From Polychytrium aggregatum (taxonomy: Eukaryota > Chytridiomycota > Chytridiomycetes > Polychytriales): 64,000 nt of DNA. Positions 1-10,925 of the stretch are shown piece by piece. The position numbers were made by a program, and so were the translations under genes. The notes below the pieces were generated by a model. The model had not been told where the DNA came from. It ran no database searches and was given only the letters and a program-made list of their open reading frames with translations. How positions within the stretch are numbered: the first letter of the stretch is position 1; each line of letters starts with the position of its first letter. The DNA lies in contig NW_026516243.1 of NCBI RefSeq assembly GCF_025602895.1, positions 310,001-374,000 of the forward strand, written 5' to 3'.

Positions 1-68
1 GGTTCTCATCGCATCGGCTCAAGTGCTCAGACCGACAAACCCAGTGGTTCTGAGAGTAGATACGGTAC

Positions 69-2213
69 CAAGTTGGGCAACTCTGCTGGCGCTCGAGCCA
101 GCTCCGCAGACAGCGGAAGTGGAAGATGTGTCCGCATGGCAACTTTTTGGGCAATTCCGACATGGACGCGCCGCCAGCCATAGCCCCAGGGGCAGCAACA
201 GCAGCAGCAGCAGGTGCGGGCGCCGCAGGGTTTTCTCCCGCACCTGGCAGCGACTCCATCTCCTCGCGGCAAATGATACAGATGCGGTCGGTGGCATTGA
301 GTTCCTCGACGGTCGCGGTGGGATATCGAGTGTGCATGTTGGCGGTCGCACGGCGATACTGGATCAAGTCCTTGCAGCGCTGGATAAAGTTTCGGAAGGT
401 GACGTAGATGTCCCGGACGATGTGCAGAGGCAGGCCATAGTAGTTGACGACAATGACAAAGAAGAGGCTGTACGTGACCAGCTTCAAAAAGTCTGGTCCC
501 AGAAGCAACGCGGATGCAGGTTGGCGAGTAGAGCAGCAGTCCGTATCGATGAGTGCTCGTGCGGATCGTCTCGAGGCCTGTACCAGATACACCGGACACA
601 CCCGATGTGCTCGATGCACATCCAGCATCGCTGCTGTTGATCGACGATGGGCACTTGCGACGGACTCACCAATGATCAGTTCCAGGTAAAAGACATACAT
701 CGACTTTTCTTCCCATGGCGTATCGTTGCGCAAGTCAATGGCATTCAGAATGTACTTGACAAAGGTTGCCGTGATGCTCCAGAGAAGGATGGTGTACTGG
801 AACAGGTCGATGGACCATGATGCCAGGATGAGTTGGGCCCGTATGGGCTTCTGGATGTGCTGGGCGAAGCAACATGGGCCAACGAGCGGACGCTGGCTGC
901 GAGAGAAACGTGCGTACCTCAAAGCCAAAGATGATCATCATGCCAACGCCCTGGGAAAGCATGCGATCGACGGTGAAGAACACCATGCTAAAGTCCACCA
1001 CGGCGAGAATGCCGATGATGCCGATCATGCGTGCATGAAACACGAGCCGATGGTTGGGCGTTTGCTCCATCTATGCCAGAGACGCAGGCAACAGTGTCAG
1101 TGCTTTGATGCGCCGGCGTCACGCCCGAGTCTGTGACTGCCGTCGCATTTGTCGATCGGCGACATCCAGGCAGTAACGAAAGAGAGGGAAGAGGACAAAG
1201 ATGTGCGTGTGCTCAAAGCAGTCGCCGCTGGTGCTGCTGGTGCTGCTAGTGCTGCTGCTGGTGCCGCTTACAAAGTCGACTCGATCTTGCGTGACCCAGT
1301 GGAAGATTTTGGCCAGCAGCAGGAGGGTAAACTGACTGAGGAAGAGCACATTGAACTCGTCGCGGAAGATCGTCATGGCGAGGCAGGTCTCGGTGACGGC
1401 GAACCACGATCGCTCATAGAGATGCTGGCGATTCCGGAGGGGCCGGAGGGGTGAGAGAGCACGAGAGTTAGTGGATCGCAGCCATCCAGCACGAGCGCAG
1501 AGAGAGCTGGGCAGAGAACATGGATGCAGTGCACGGCAGTTTCCCGGACAATGCAGTTGATGCGGTTGATGCACAATCGAACAGTGCGATTGCACTCCCG
1601 AGCAGTTCATCAGCATGCACATCAGCATGCCCAGACGGCCGGCGGTAGTATCGCTTTCCATCCCGTTGTCTTGCTATCCTCTGGTCCTGTTTTCTTGTTG
1701 CCCCCGTTGCGCTCTCGTCCTCTGTCTTGGCAGCAAGAAAAACAGGATCCTACCTCAATCTCCATAGCCCGCAGCTCGCCAAAGAAGATCCATTGTCCCA
1801 TCCGTGCAAACACGATGATCAAAAAGAGGCCCATGTTGAGCAGGACCTAGATTGCAGGACAGAGTTGACGAGGATAGATAGACCGAGCAAAGGACAGCAA
1901 AAGCGGCTGTGTCAGTGCCTGCACAGTGTCGTCAACCAGGACGAGCGAGCCAGCGTGAATCCCTGAGTACGCTATGCCGATGAGGCTGCCCCTCGTCATT
2001 GCCTCGCTATGCAGACAAGCCATCGCCTGAAGACCTCAGGGGAAAGATGGGAGCGCAACCTGCATCCCGGACGACGATCGGTACCAGAAGACTCGAGTTG
2101 GATTGAACGAGATGGATGCAGGCTGAATAGAATTGCTCACGATCGGCCCAGGCGTTGGCAATGACCACCAGGGTCAGCGCCGTTGAGATGGCTCCGTATG
2201 CCGCCAGACGCAT
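69..2213 (-). CDS. HRD1: HRD1/synoviolin ER membrane E3 ubiquitin ligase, 3' end outside window
   Basis: E3 ligase of ER-associated degradation, embedded in the ER membrane and ubiquitinating retrotranslocated substrates. Exons (minus): 2213-2085, 1846-1754, 1424-1272, 1070-918, 850-670 and 492-69; all junctions keep phase, giving 377 complete codons. The start MRLAAYGAISTAL matches the usual Hrd1 N-terminus; an in-frame ATG lies four codons upstream at 2225. Signatures seen: IFFGELRAMEIE, ETCLAMTIFRDEF, DRVDF and YVFYLELIIDFLKLV across the multi-spanning region, then a RING-H2 finger beginning CIICREE with CGHIFHFRCLRSW and ending ...SCPT. The final exon ends in phase 2 after TG, at a GTACCG donor at 68, so the last RING cysteine is completed by an exon beyond position 1. 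The RING carries an Ala/Gly/Pro-rich insertion between its first two and next ligands. Family assignment is very secure; the C-terminal tail is not in the window. Confidence 0.93.
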
Positions 2214-3056
2214 GTTGGATGGCATAGATATCCAGGCGTTGACAATGTCGGCTGGTGCCCCTTGCGGATGAAGGTGTGGTTGAGGGTGGAGGTTGGATGG
2301 GCGGCGTTCTGGAAAGGTTGATGCCCGAGCTGGCTGTAATGGCGTCTCTGCCCTCTGGGCTGCTTGGGATCAGCGAGGACGACACAGCCAGAAGAGATGG
2401 GGGCAGGGATGGAAATGAGGGAGGGCTCGCTGCTGGGAAGACGAATGAGCGGCGCGCCTCTCCAGCGCGCTGACGTGGCCAGCTCTGCCTCGCTGGCAAC
2501 AACGACAGCGACGACAGCGACGACAACGACGGCGACAATGGGTAGCCGAGAGAGCAGCCGAGCCAGATACATGTCGGGAAGGAGGGAAGGGGGGAAACCA
2601 TCACGCAGAACAGGACACCCACGACATTGACCGTGACCAATCGACGGCTGCAGTATGCACGGACTGCTCTGTGGCAAACACAACCAGAGTTCACAATCGA
2701 AAACCCAGTGTGTGCCTTTCGGTTTTCATTCTTTTTTATGATGTGTTGTCAGAAACAAATGGAAGCAGCAGCCAGAAACGGCTGAGACGACTGCGGAGCA
2801 AAACAGAGCGAACAAGGCTACCGACAGAGCAGACGAGAGATGAAAGTGGATGGGGAGAAGCAATCTGAAGCTATCTGAAGCAATCTGAAGCTATCTGAAG
2901 CAATCTGAAGCTATCTGAAGCAATCTGAAGCTATCTGAAGCAATCTGAAGCTATCTGAAGCTATCTGAAGCAATCTGAAGCTATCTGAAGCAAGAGCATT
3001 CAGGGCCATGGCCCGCCAGGCAAGGGAGTGGCAGTACAGGAACGGGAAACGCAGGC
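2214..3056. other. Intergenic region between HRD1 start and SLC10A7-like stop
   Basis: Upstream of HRD1. No convincing gene. It contains a CGACAACGAC-type simple repeat near 2505-2545 and the decamer array at 2861-2990. The HRD1 promoter should lie here; I see no clear TATA box. Confidence 0.6.
2861..2990. repeat. Decamer tandem array (caatctgaag / ctatctgaag)
   Basis: Thirteen consecutive 10-bp units, mostly alternating caatctgaag and ctatctgaag, so a 20-bp higher-order unit for most of the array with one doubled ctatctgaag near 2951-2970. It ends about 65 bp downstream of the SLC10A7-like stop codon. Read directly from the sequence. Confidence 0.95.
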
Positions 3057-5288
3057 TCAGACGGTTGTGGACGCTTGCTGCTCTGCTTGCTTGGCTCGAG
3101 CGACCCACTTGCCAAGCAAGGTGACCAAGACGGCACCGCCGATCAGTTGCTCGGCATGGTAGAGCAGGAGCGGGGTTGACAGGATGCCGACGTTTGGGGC
3201 GTTGCCGTAAATGATGTTGATCATGGGAATGCCGAGGGCGACGGTCTTGGTGGCACCGCACATCATGATGGCCACCTGCAAAGGAGAAAATGACGATCCA
3301 CATAGGCGTGAGAATTTGGAAATAGTGCACGACAGCGTGGGATGCAGGGACATCGGTGGAAGATGCCGAAACCAGCGATTGCACTCGCAGTAGCCCGGTT
3401 GCCACCCCCAACGAGCCGACACAGTCGCCATGACAAGACACGGCTTCCTATCGAGTACTTACACCATCCTGACGGGTAAAGCCAAGAGCCTTGATGTTGG
3501 AGATGAGGAAGGTGATCAGGTTGAAGAGAATGAAGAGCGAAATGTCCAGGACGCCGATTGCAACAATCGAGCCCGCATTGACGCCGCTGCCAATGTTTTC
3601 ACTGAAAGTGTCGCAGAACACGTTCCAGACAAGCAGCAGCAGCAGACTGCTGTTGAGGTACGCAAAGTTGATTCGCTTGCCGAGCCACGCAACAGCTCCG
3701 GGTGTAAAGTACTGGAAGAGTTGGCCTGATGGCAACGAGAATGCGATGAGTGCTTTGCGGGGAAGGGTGCGACGAAACGGAAGCTGCTGGGTCGAGAATG
3801 CTGAGTCGAGAATGCTGGGTCGAGAAACAGACAGCCAGCACCCTGCGATTGCTTACCGACGATCAGAGGAGCGATAACCGTGATCATCAAGTCCCGGAGA
3901 ACGCTGGTGTAGCTACCGGCATCGCTGCCGCCGCCGGCACTCGATCCAACGAGCCAGAGAATCAGCGAGGGTGAGATGAAGACACCAAGGATGTTTCCGA
4001 TGACAGCGTTGGTAAGAGCCGCAGGCTCGTTGCCGCCAGCCTTGCTTGGTCATGAGCACGTTGGACGAGATGGTCGTGGGGGTGGAGCAGGCAATGATCA
4101 ATCTGGCAGAGATGCAGAGGCGAGGAATCGTTAGCCGCAAGACCATACGTTCGTGATCGAAAAGCGAGGCTCGGATCCGCGCTTGCAGATGTGCCTCGGA
4201 ACATGCCCTTACCCGTTGACCAAGTCGGCATTGAACGAAGCCAGGCCCAGGAGCTTAGCCACACCATAGCCGATAGCGGGGGTAATGACAAAGCTGGTGA
4301 TTTGGACAGCTGAGACCGCCAAACCCAGAATCGGGCGAGAGAGGCAGACGGAAACGGGACGGACGCCGTGGGTGAGGATACGTGCAAAGCGGCTCGGGAG
4401 GGAGCGAGCCCAGTGCAGAGGGCCCGACACACAAGCACATCGTTCATCCAGAGCACGATGGCTCGAACGCAGACAAATCGAGAAAGAGTGCTCGGCGTAC
4501 CAAGATGGATCTTCCACTGCAGGAACGACTTTGCCAGCACCGAGGTCTTCATCGACAGGCCAGAGAGGACAAAGATAAGGGCGACGGCGACATACTTGAC
4601 GGTGATTTCTGCAGGGTAGATGCAGTCGAGTCGAGCCCAGTCCAGTCGAGTCGAGTCCAGTCCAGTCGAGTCAAAACGGATCGGGTCGGGTTAGAACCCC
4701 GAAAGCGCAATAGCACACGCTTTGCCTTACAAAAAGCCCTGCTGCCGAGCCAGCGGGGCCAGCGGGGCCAGTGCAGCCACTCCAACGCCGACAACGCTTC
4801 AGGCTCTCACCTGCATGGATGATGCCGTTTTTCTTGCCGAGTGGAGGGTATGCGGCAGCGAGGCCAATGACGAGAGCGAGACCCTTTGAAGACAAAACGC
4901 CAATGTTCCCATTCAGCGATGAGTCCGATTCTCGGAATGTCTGAAGCTCTCGAACCCACCAGGCGAACCCCACTGTGCTCTGACAGGCCATCCTCATGGA
5001 CTCGGGTGTCCCAAACTTGCACGAGCGAAAGCCAACGAGGGCAGCAGCGCTGGACTACGCAGCCAACAGAGGCAGAGGCCGAGACGAATGGCGCCGACCT
5101 ACCACCAGGAACCACTGCTTAATGAGCACGGCTTTGATTTTCTGCAGCAGAGTGGGCTTGGGCTCGGGCTGCTCCTCGATCTTTGGCGTGGGCGGAGATC
5201 CGGCAAGTGGGGCCAGTGAGTCAGCACTGGCCTCGGCGCTTTCGGGCACGGAAGTCGATTCTTGGGTCGCAGACGGGTGAGTGGTCAT
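3057..5288 (-). CDS. SLC10A7: SLC10A7/Rch1-like membrane transporter (apparent frameshift)
   Basis: Member of the SBF-like SLC10A7/Rch1 family, linked to plasma-membrane calcium regulation. Exons (minus): 5288-5103, 4883-4811, 4608-4501, 4309-4213, 4102-3857, 3725-3463 and 3275-3057, about 396 aa. Family blocks seen: EITVKYVAVALIFVLSGLS, ACSTPTTISSNVLMTK, AGGNEPAALTNAVIGN, VWNVFCDTFSEN and VALGIPMINIIYG. The start MTTHPSATQES precedes a Pro/Glu-rich cytosolic N-terminus. In the fifth exon the conserved ...NVLMTKQ and AGGNEPAAL blocks lie in frames offset by one base (about 4035-4048); the exon is 246 nt where its flanking phases need one base fewer. This is either a sequencing indel or a disabled allele. 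All other junctions are in phase. Upstream it shares a divergent spacer with the gene at 6470. Confidence 0.88.
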
Positions 5289-6469
5289 GACGACGATGCA
5301 GTCGGGATCGGACGGATGCGGGCGAGTGGATGCCGACGGCGACAGGGCCAGGGCAGGCAGGGCAGGCAGGGCAGGCAGGGCAAGCACGCTGGTTTGGCTG
5401 GCTATGGACGAGCGATTCGATGGTGGGCTGGATTTGAGCCAAAGGATTTATGTTGGGCGTCGCCAAAACAGTGCTGCGCCGGACGCCGACGGATGGGGCG
5501 CACGGAAGAACCCGGCGGGTTTACCCGGGGCCGCCGATGGCGTAACGCAACAAGCCCGTGGCCATGCGGCGGACACGTGTCGCGGGCGGGCTGTGGATGA
5601 TGCCATCGGCGAAGGCCGAAATTGGCCTGGGCAGCAAGGCCCGATGCGCCACAGACAATCGGCAGGTCCATCTGGCAGATCAAGACGAGGAGGAGGAAGG
5701 ACGGAGCAAGGCGAGAACAGCGCGCAGGGATTTCGGGCCTGCGCAGATTGCAGCGGGGCTGTGTTCTGTGGCGCCTGGAAGGACGGTATCAAAGCGCAGG
5801 CGACGGGATGTACCTGCGGTGGCCAGATGGAAACGCGCAGCTTGGCATTGCAATCGGAATTGCGGTGGATTGCAGTGGATTGCAGTTGGAATTGCAGTTG
5901 GAATTGCAGAGGCAGCGTCGGGAGATTGCCGGCGAGATGCATTTGCCACCGATGCATCCCATGTTCCGCCGCATGCCCCCCCCCCGAATTTGGTCGTCCT
6001 GGACAGTGTTCCGTTTTGATCACCATCGGCGACGCTTGCTCTCTGGTCGGCCTGGTGGTGAAGGAAGCCACCATACCCGGCCCGGCCATGTTCGACCCAG
6101 CCATGTTCGGCCCGGCTCAGACCCATGCGCGGTGTTCATGACCCCACGTGAAATCGATCCGTCCGCTCGCTCGCTCGTCATTCGTCCGTCCGCTCGCTCA
6201 TCATTTGCCCGTCTGCATCCTATCAATCATCCATCTGCATCCTATCAATCATCCATCTGCATCCTATCAATCATCCATCTGCATCCCTCCGTCATCTGTC
6301 TATCTCTCAACCCTCGCCTGCCCGCAGTCGATCTCGTCAGCCACGCCAGCCAGCTCATCATCCAGTCCGTCCCTCGCACCTCGTCGGGCCCTCGCCGTCG
6401 ACCAGGTGGCTCACAAGATCCACAACGCTGCAACCCGCTGCAATCCGTGCCGGCTCGCTTCGCTAAGCT
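5289..6469. other. Divergent intergenic region with short tandem repeats
   Basis: Between the SLC10A7-like gene (-) and the gene at 6470 (+), so it should hold both promoters. No supported gene. Repeats: a 9-bp ggcaggcag-type run at about 5345-5393, a ggattgcagt-type run at about 5868-5913, and a 22-bp unit tgcatcctatcaatcatcca at about 6213-6285 in three full copies. Long open frames here have no recognisable protein signature. Confidence 0.6.
6213..6285. repeat. 22-bp tandem repeat, three copies
   Basis: Unit beginning tgcatcctatcaatcatcca is repeated head to tail three times, about 190 bp upstream of the start codon at 6470. It lies in the probable 5' UTR or promoter. Confidence 0.9.
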
Positions 6470-7219
6470 ATGGCACTGCGGTTCTTGACGCCAATATGCT
6501 TCCTACTGAGTCCCCTGGTGATCCTCTCGGGCTTTCTCAGCAGCTGGATCTTTGCCCTGGGCATCCCGTTTCTGATCGCAAAGTTCGTCTTAGTGGCCCT
6601 CAGCGGCTTTGTTGCTGCCCTCCTGCGCAAGTCCCTCTTCTCCAAGCTCTCGAGCATCCTTGTTCCCTCGACAGCATCAGACATTTCCCGTGTTCACTCC
6701 GACGTCGTCCTGTCGACTCCCAGCCCGAGAGGCACGCCCATGCTCACGCCCTTCAAGAACGTCCTGCTGCGGGCAAATACCGACTATGCCCTCCGTCACG
6801 CCGACTCCGATGCGGCGTACGGCCCCGTCTTTGAGTTCCACTCCGAAACCTCCTCTGAAGCCGACGACGATTTGCATTCCCACGCCGATCATCCTGAGGA
6901 TTCGCCTTTCCTCGAAACCCACCACGACTTGCTCGCTCGCCAGCACTCGGCACCGCTGCTTGGGTCGCTGTCGTCGCCCCTGGCCGTCCGCTTTCACGAA
7001 AGCCGGGATCTCCAGAAGGCCCAGCTGCAGCTCTCGCCGAGCGTCATTGCACGCTTTGACCAACTCGACCGACGGCACAATCCACCACGAACTCCCTCGC
7101 CTGGCCCCTCTGTCCTCGACGCCGCCCTGATCAGCGACGAGTACCGCTTCAATGGCGTCTACAAAGTCTCGCATTGGTCGTCGGACGAGTACTTGTCCTC
7201 CTTCAATGCTGGCGAGTAG
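6470..7219 (+). CDS. Unknown protein with hydrophobic N-terminal hairpin, single exon
   Basis: Uninterrupted 249-codon frame that I do not recognise. Residues 1-53 are strongly hydrophobic, with two stretches (about 7-25 and 27-52) separated by a short turn at SSWIF, which suggests a re-entrant hairpin or two membrane helices at the very N-terminus. The rest (55-249) is Ser/Pro/His/Asp-rich and probably disordered and cytosolic, with phosphosite-like SP/TP motifs (STPSPRGTP, PPRTPSPGPS) and an acidic stretch around ETSSEADDD. The C-terminus DEYRFNGVYKVSHWSSDEY looks ordered and may be a conserved motif. Codon composition matches neighbouring genes. Hairpin plus disordered tail resembles ER or lipid-droplet hairpin proteins, but that is inference. 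Confidence 0.75.
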   Translation: MALRFLTPICFLLSPLVILSGFLSSWIFALGIPFLIAKFVLVALSGFVAALLRKSLFSKLSSILVPSTASDISRVHSDVVLSTPSPRGTPMLTPFKNVLLRANTDYALRHADSDAAYGPVFEFHSETSSEADDDLHSHADHPEDSPFLETHHDLLARQHSAPLLGSLSSPLAVRFHESRDLQKAQLQLSPSVIARFDQLDRRHNPPRTPSPGPSVLDAALISDEYRFNGVYKVSHWSSDEYLSSFNAGE

Positions 7220-7792
7220 CGCCGTGATCCAAGCACGAATGCCCCTCCGTGCTCACTCTGGCTGGATGAGTGAGCGGCTAGGTTTCGTGGCAATACACAC
7301 TGGCATGCAAACGTTTCTGCCGCGAATCACTAGAGCACCGGCACTCCTCCGATGATGCTGGCTTCTCCAGGGGTGCTGTTCCTCCTGAAGACACGATGGT
7401 TCAAGTAATCTCGCCTTTGTTGTTTTCCAGTTTGCCCATGATACATCTACAATTGCTGCCAGTGAGACTTGCTCCCTGGATACGAGTGCCAGAGTCTCGC
7501 ACAGGGGCGGGTGTGGTATTGGTCCTGTGGAATCCCCGCGACTCACATGCCCACTGCCGAGTATCTTGGCTTTCGGGAGTGACTCTGTGCCCATTGTCTC
7601 GACGCCGACGAAACCGCTGGTGCCCACAGGAGCCGGCACGGTAATAAATTGGGTAGTAGATTGGGTGGCAGCGTCAGTCATGCCCCGTCGGAGATGCTCC
7701 GCGGACCAGTCCTCTGCAAATCGATCCTCGTATGAACCCGCTCAACCTCGCCCAACGGACACTGAATCCTGGGTGGCTCGGCAAACTGCAGA
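7220..7792. other. Convergent intergenic region
   Basis: 3' ends of the unknown gene at 6470 (+) and ATAT1 (-) face each other. I see no gene or notable structure. Confidence 0.6.
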
Positions 7793-10530
7793 CTACATAC
7801 CCATCCGTGAGCTGGTTGACGACCGCCGCTCGGATCGCCGTGGCTCGTTGATGCTGCTGCTGTTTGCGCTGCTGCCTCCGCCGTCGTGGCTCGCATGCCG
7901 GACCAGTCCAAACGCCGGCCCAGTCGCCAGATCCCGACCTCCTCCAAAGCTTCCGTGAATCGACAGAGGTGGCAAATGGACATCGGTGTCGGGCTTGGAC
8001 AGCGAAAGGCCTGCCGCAGAACTTCCAAAATGGTAGTTGTGAAGCTGCGTCATGCTGCCGCCCATCACTTGCGAATCCAGGGGGGGCAGCTTCGAGTCCG
8101 AGCCGAGTTCCCGGTAAGACCGTCGACATCCCGGTGCAGAATTGGAGTTGGAGCGGCTCGCCGGGGACGAGTTGGCTGTTTCGGTGGGATTGCTCCCCGA
8201 GTCGCTGATCGCATCGCTTGCTGGCCCCAGCGTCTCGTATCGCGGATCTGAGCGTTGGTCGCTGGGTGTGTCGGGTCCAGCGTTGCCATGTTGCCCCGCT
8301 CGTTGCTGATGCTGATGCTGATGCTGATGCTGCTGATGCTGCTGCTGAGCGTACCTGGAGCGGTTCGAGTTGTGGCGGTAGTTGTGTGGCTTGCTTCTCT
8401 TTGTATCAGCCTGCTGTGAACGAGCCATGCCAGTTCGTTCTGGAAGGGGTGGTACCTGATGAGTCGATGTGAGCGACATCCAGTGACAGGCAGGTCAAGA
8501 AAGACGGCCCTGTATCTAGCCGGCAATATGCCGCATCTTACGACCGATGAAGGTAGCATCTGAATGGATGCCGATCGGCGGCCAGGCGTCTCCCGTTGCA
8601 TATGCCGTATCATGTCGCGGCTCTGGGCCTGCGAATCAGGCCAGTTTCCTCGGGTTGCTGACCTGCTGCTATCTGCTCCAGTCCGTACTCTCGAAACAGG
8701 ATAAAATTGTTGTTTTGTGGCAAAACTGCCGCAGCCGAGAGCGATGATCAGTCGCTGTGTCAAAGAGTGAAAGATGAACAGGAACGGCACCGCTCTGGTA
8801 TTTCTGCCTCTACTTTGGTGTAGGCTATCCAACTGCTTCTGCTTCTGCCGCTGCCGCCACCCCCTCCCACTTTCGCTTACATTCGGAAAGTCCATAGTAC
8901 TTTTTCACAAACGATAGCAACTTTGGAGACGGCTTGTCGTACGCCAGGCTCGCAGCGGTGCAGTTTTCCATCTGAAGCCAGCCGAGGTAATTCCGCAAGC
9001 AAATCAGGCCCATTCTGCCATATTGTGCAATCTCCACCAGCGACCACTCCACAGCACTGCTCGGACCGGCTGGGTTGTGCGTGGTGCCCGATGGGGCAGT
9101 GTCCTGGAACTCGTACCGTCATCATAAAGTCGAACAGCCGCTTTCCGTAGCCTAGAACCGGCACCATGGCAATCAACATGAGATGGACGAGCTCTGGACT
9201 TGGTGCTGAAGCTAAACGGCCTCCTTGGGTGCAGCGATGGTTCCGAAGCGATTCACAGACTCACCTCTTCGCTGGAATGACTCGTGGATGTAAAAGTCGA
9301 GCACACAGAGCGGCGTCACTTGGAGTTGCCTATTGTTCGCGTCCTGGTCGCGATGGAAGCCATTGACAGAAACAGAGAATCATTCGTTTCATTTCGATTC
9401 ACAACGAACCAGACACCGGTCAAGCGGGCACCAGTCAAACAGGCACAGTGAAGTAACGCTGTCTCTCTCCTTTTTCAACTGCCCCATCCTTCCTTCTGCA
9501 ATCACAAACTGCGTCGCCCTCCCGTCGAGTTACCATCACAAAGAGATTCTTGGGGCCAACTTTGAGCATCCCGACGATGACCGATCCGTGGTTGGGACCG
9601 CTCGTGCTGTAGTCCAGTCCTCCGATGCTGACACCGCTGTCCATCAAGCCGCCGTCTTCCTCCCACCGCCGCGGCTCAGGTGGCGGATCCTCTTTCATGA
9701 TGTAGAGCCGCTGATGAGTGCTCTGGTGGAACTTTGTCAGGGTCGTGACTGGAGCCCGCAACCCCTGTGCCTGCATCGGCGACGCCTCGCCGGTGATGCC
9801 GGAATAGAAATTGGGTCAAGTCAAAGACGAACTTTTCGTTAGCGCGGGTCTCGAATGGAGTTTGTCTCTCCAACTGGAACGAGGTGTGAGAGGAGGGGAG
9901 AGGCACAGAACTAATGTCCTTGCTGTCGTGTATCGTTTTCGTGGGACTCTGCAATCTCCACGAGAATCGCGATTCAGACAGCAATTTCGATCTCTCAGGG
10001 GTATTAAAATCTCGGTCGATACTGAGCGGTGGATTCGATGCGCGCCGGGAACGAGAGCGATGCCTGTCCATATCCAAGTGTGCGTGTGATATCGGACTTT
10101 CGGGGCTTGATATCGAGCCGAGCAATAGCCCCGACGCAAACGAGTGCGTGCGATTGTCTCGTCAACTCACCTTGGCACTCGCGACCCCAAGGCTGTCGAC
10201 GATCCATTTCAGTCGCTCGAGTCTGCAAGCAAATGCCACGAGAGCAAATGTGACTAGATGCTTTCTGAAAAGTGCAACGACCGCGACTGTGACAAGTTCG
10301 TGCCAAGTTGGACGTGGTGTGCCGTTGTATGACTCCGACAGCGACTGCAAAGATTGGACGCATCGTGTGGGCAGCAGGAGAAGTGATGGAAGAAGGAGGG
10401 AGGGGGTGGTTGAGGGCTCGGTCGTCGTCGTCGTCGTCGCTTACATATGCGTGCTTTTGGGAAGATCATCAGGGCAGAATATTGATATGGGCTTTCGGAG
10501 ACATGAGCTGATGTCGAAACTCGGATTCAT
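7793..10530 (-). CDS. ATAT1: Alpha-tubulin N-acetyltransferase (ATAT1/Mec-17)
   Basis: Acetylates Lys40 of alpha-tubulin inside microtubules, typically those of cilia and flagella. Exons (minus): 10530-10445, 10222-10171, 9770-9534, 9343-9265, 9151-9117, 8971-8881, 8725-8663 and 8439-7793, 429 aa. Family blocks in order: WIVDSLGVASAKAQGLRAPV, HQRLYIMKED, MLKVGPKNLFVMD, PLCVLDFYIHESFQRRG, YGKRLFDFMM, LAYDKPSPKLLSFVKKYYG (catalytic-site Asp in AYDKP) and LPQNNNFILF. The 35-nt fifth exon and the LPQNNNF exon are confirmed by phase and conservation. The last junction (GTCAGC donor at 8662, acceptor before 8439) is the least certain. The C-terminal ~215 residues are disordered, Ser/Asn/His/Gln-rich, with a CAG/CAT-encoded Gln-His tract (8306-8349). 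A 10-bp poly-G sits immediately upstream of the ATG. Presence supports a flagellated zoospore. Confidence 0.9.
8306..8349. repeat. CAG/CAT trinucleotide tract in ATAT1 coding sequence
   Basis: On the minus strand this reads as alternating CAG and CAT codons (Gln-His) inside the disordered tail of ATAT1. Length polymorphism is likely. Confidence 0.9.
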
Positions 10531-10925
10531 GGGGGGGGGGAGTCACCGTTGCGAGCGCTGTCGTTTGCGTCTCCGAAATCGAAATGGTATGCCCGCCGGG
10601 GGGTGGGTGGGAACGCAGTTGAGTTGGGTGCTGGTCGGCAGAGGCGGAAGCGCAGCGCCCCGCTCGAATGCATTCCGATCATGTGTCGGTCACGCCTTGG
10701 TATTGCGCAGACCGACGAAGCACTCCAACTCATGTGCGTCGAGGCAACTCCATCCATCCAATCGCTGGTCAGTCTGCACGGGGGCCAGGGGAGTTGCTCT
10801 GGGTGCCATGGGCTCGGACTCGTCAGCCAGAAGAAAGAAGCCTGTTTCATTTATTCCAGGGAGAGGGGCGACTCGACAAACAAGCCCTGCAACAGCATCA
10901 TCGAGGTCTTTAGAAAAACGACAAA
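10531..10925. other. Intergenic region between P4-ATPase stop and ATAT1 start
   Basis: About 395 bp holding the ATAT1 promoter; both flanking genes are on the minus strand. Apart from the poly-G run next to the ATAT1 ATG, I see nothing distinctive. Confidence 0.55.

Noticed and set aside
8825-8880. Early stop for ATAT1 after an Ala/Glu-rich end (stop at 8825).
   Set aside because: A GTAAGC donor at 8880 leads in phase to an exon encoding LPQNNNFILF, the conserved end of the acetyltransferase domain.
9785-10125. A long minus-strand open frame with charged, protein-like sequence in the ATAT1 region, which would imply a frameshift inside ATAT1.
   Set aside because: It is an intron: exon 10222-10171 (WIVDSLGVASAK) joins directly to 9770 (AQGLRAPV), matching the conserved ATAT1 sequence without any shift.
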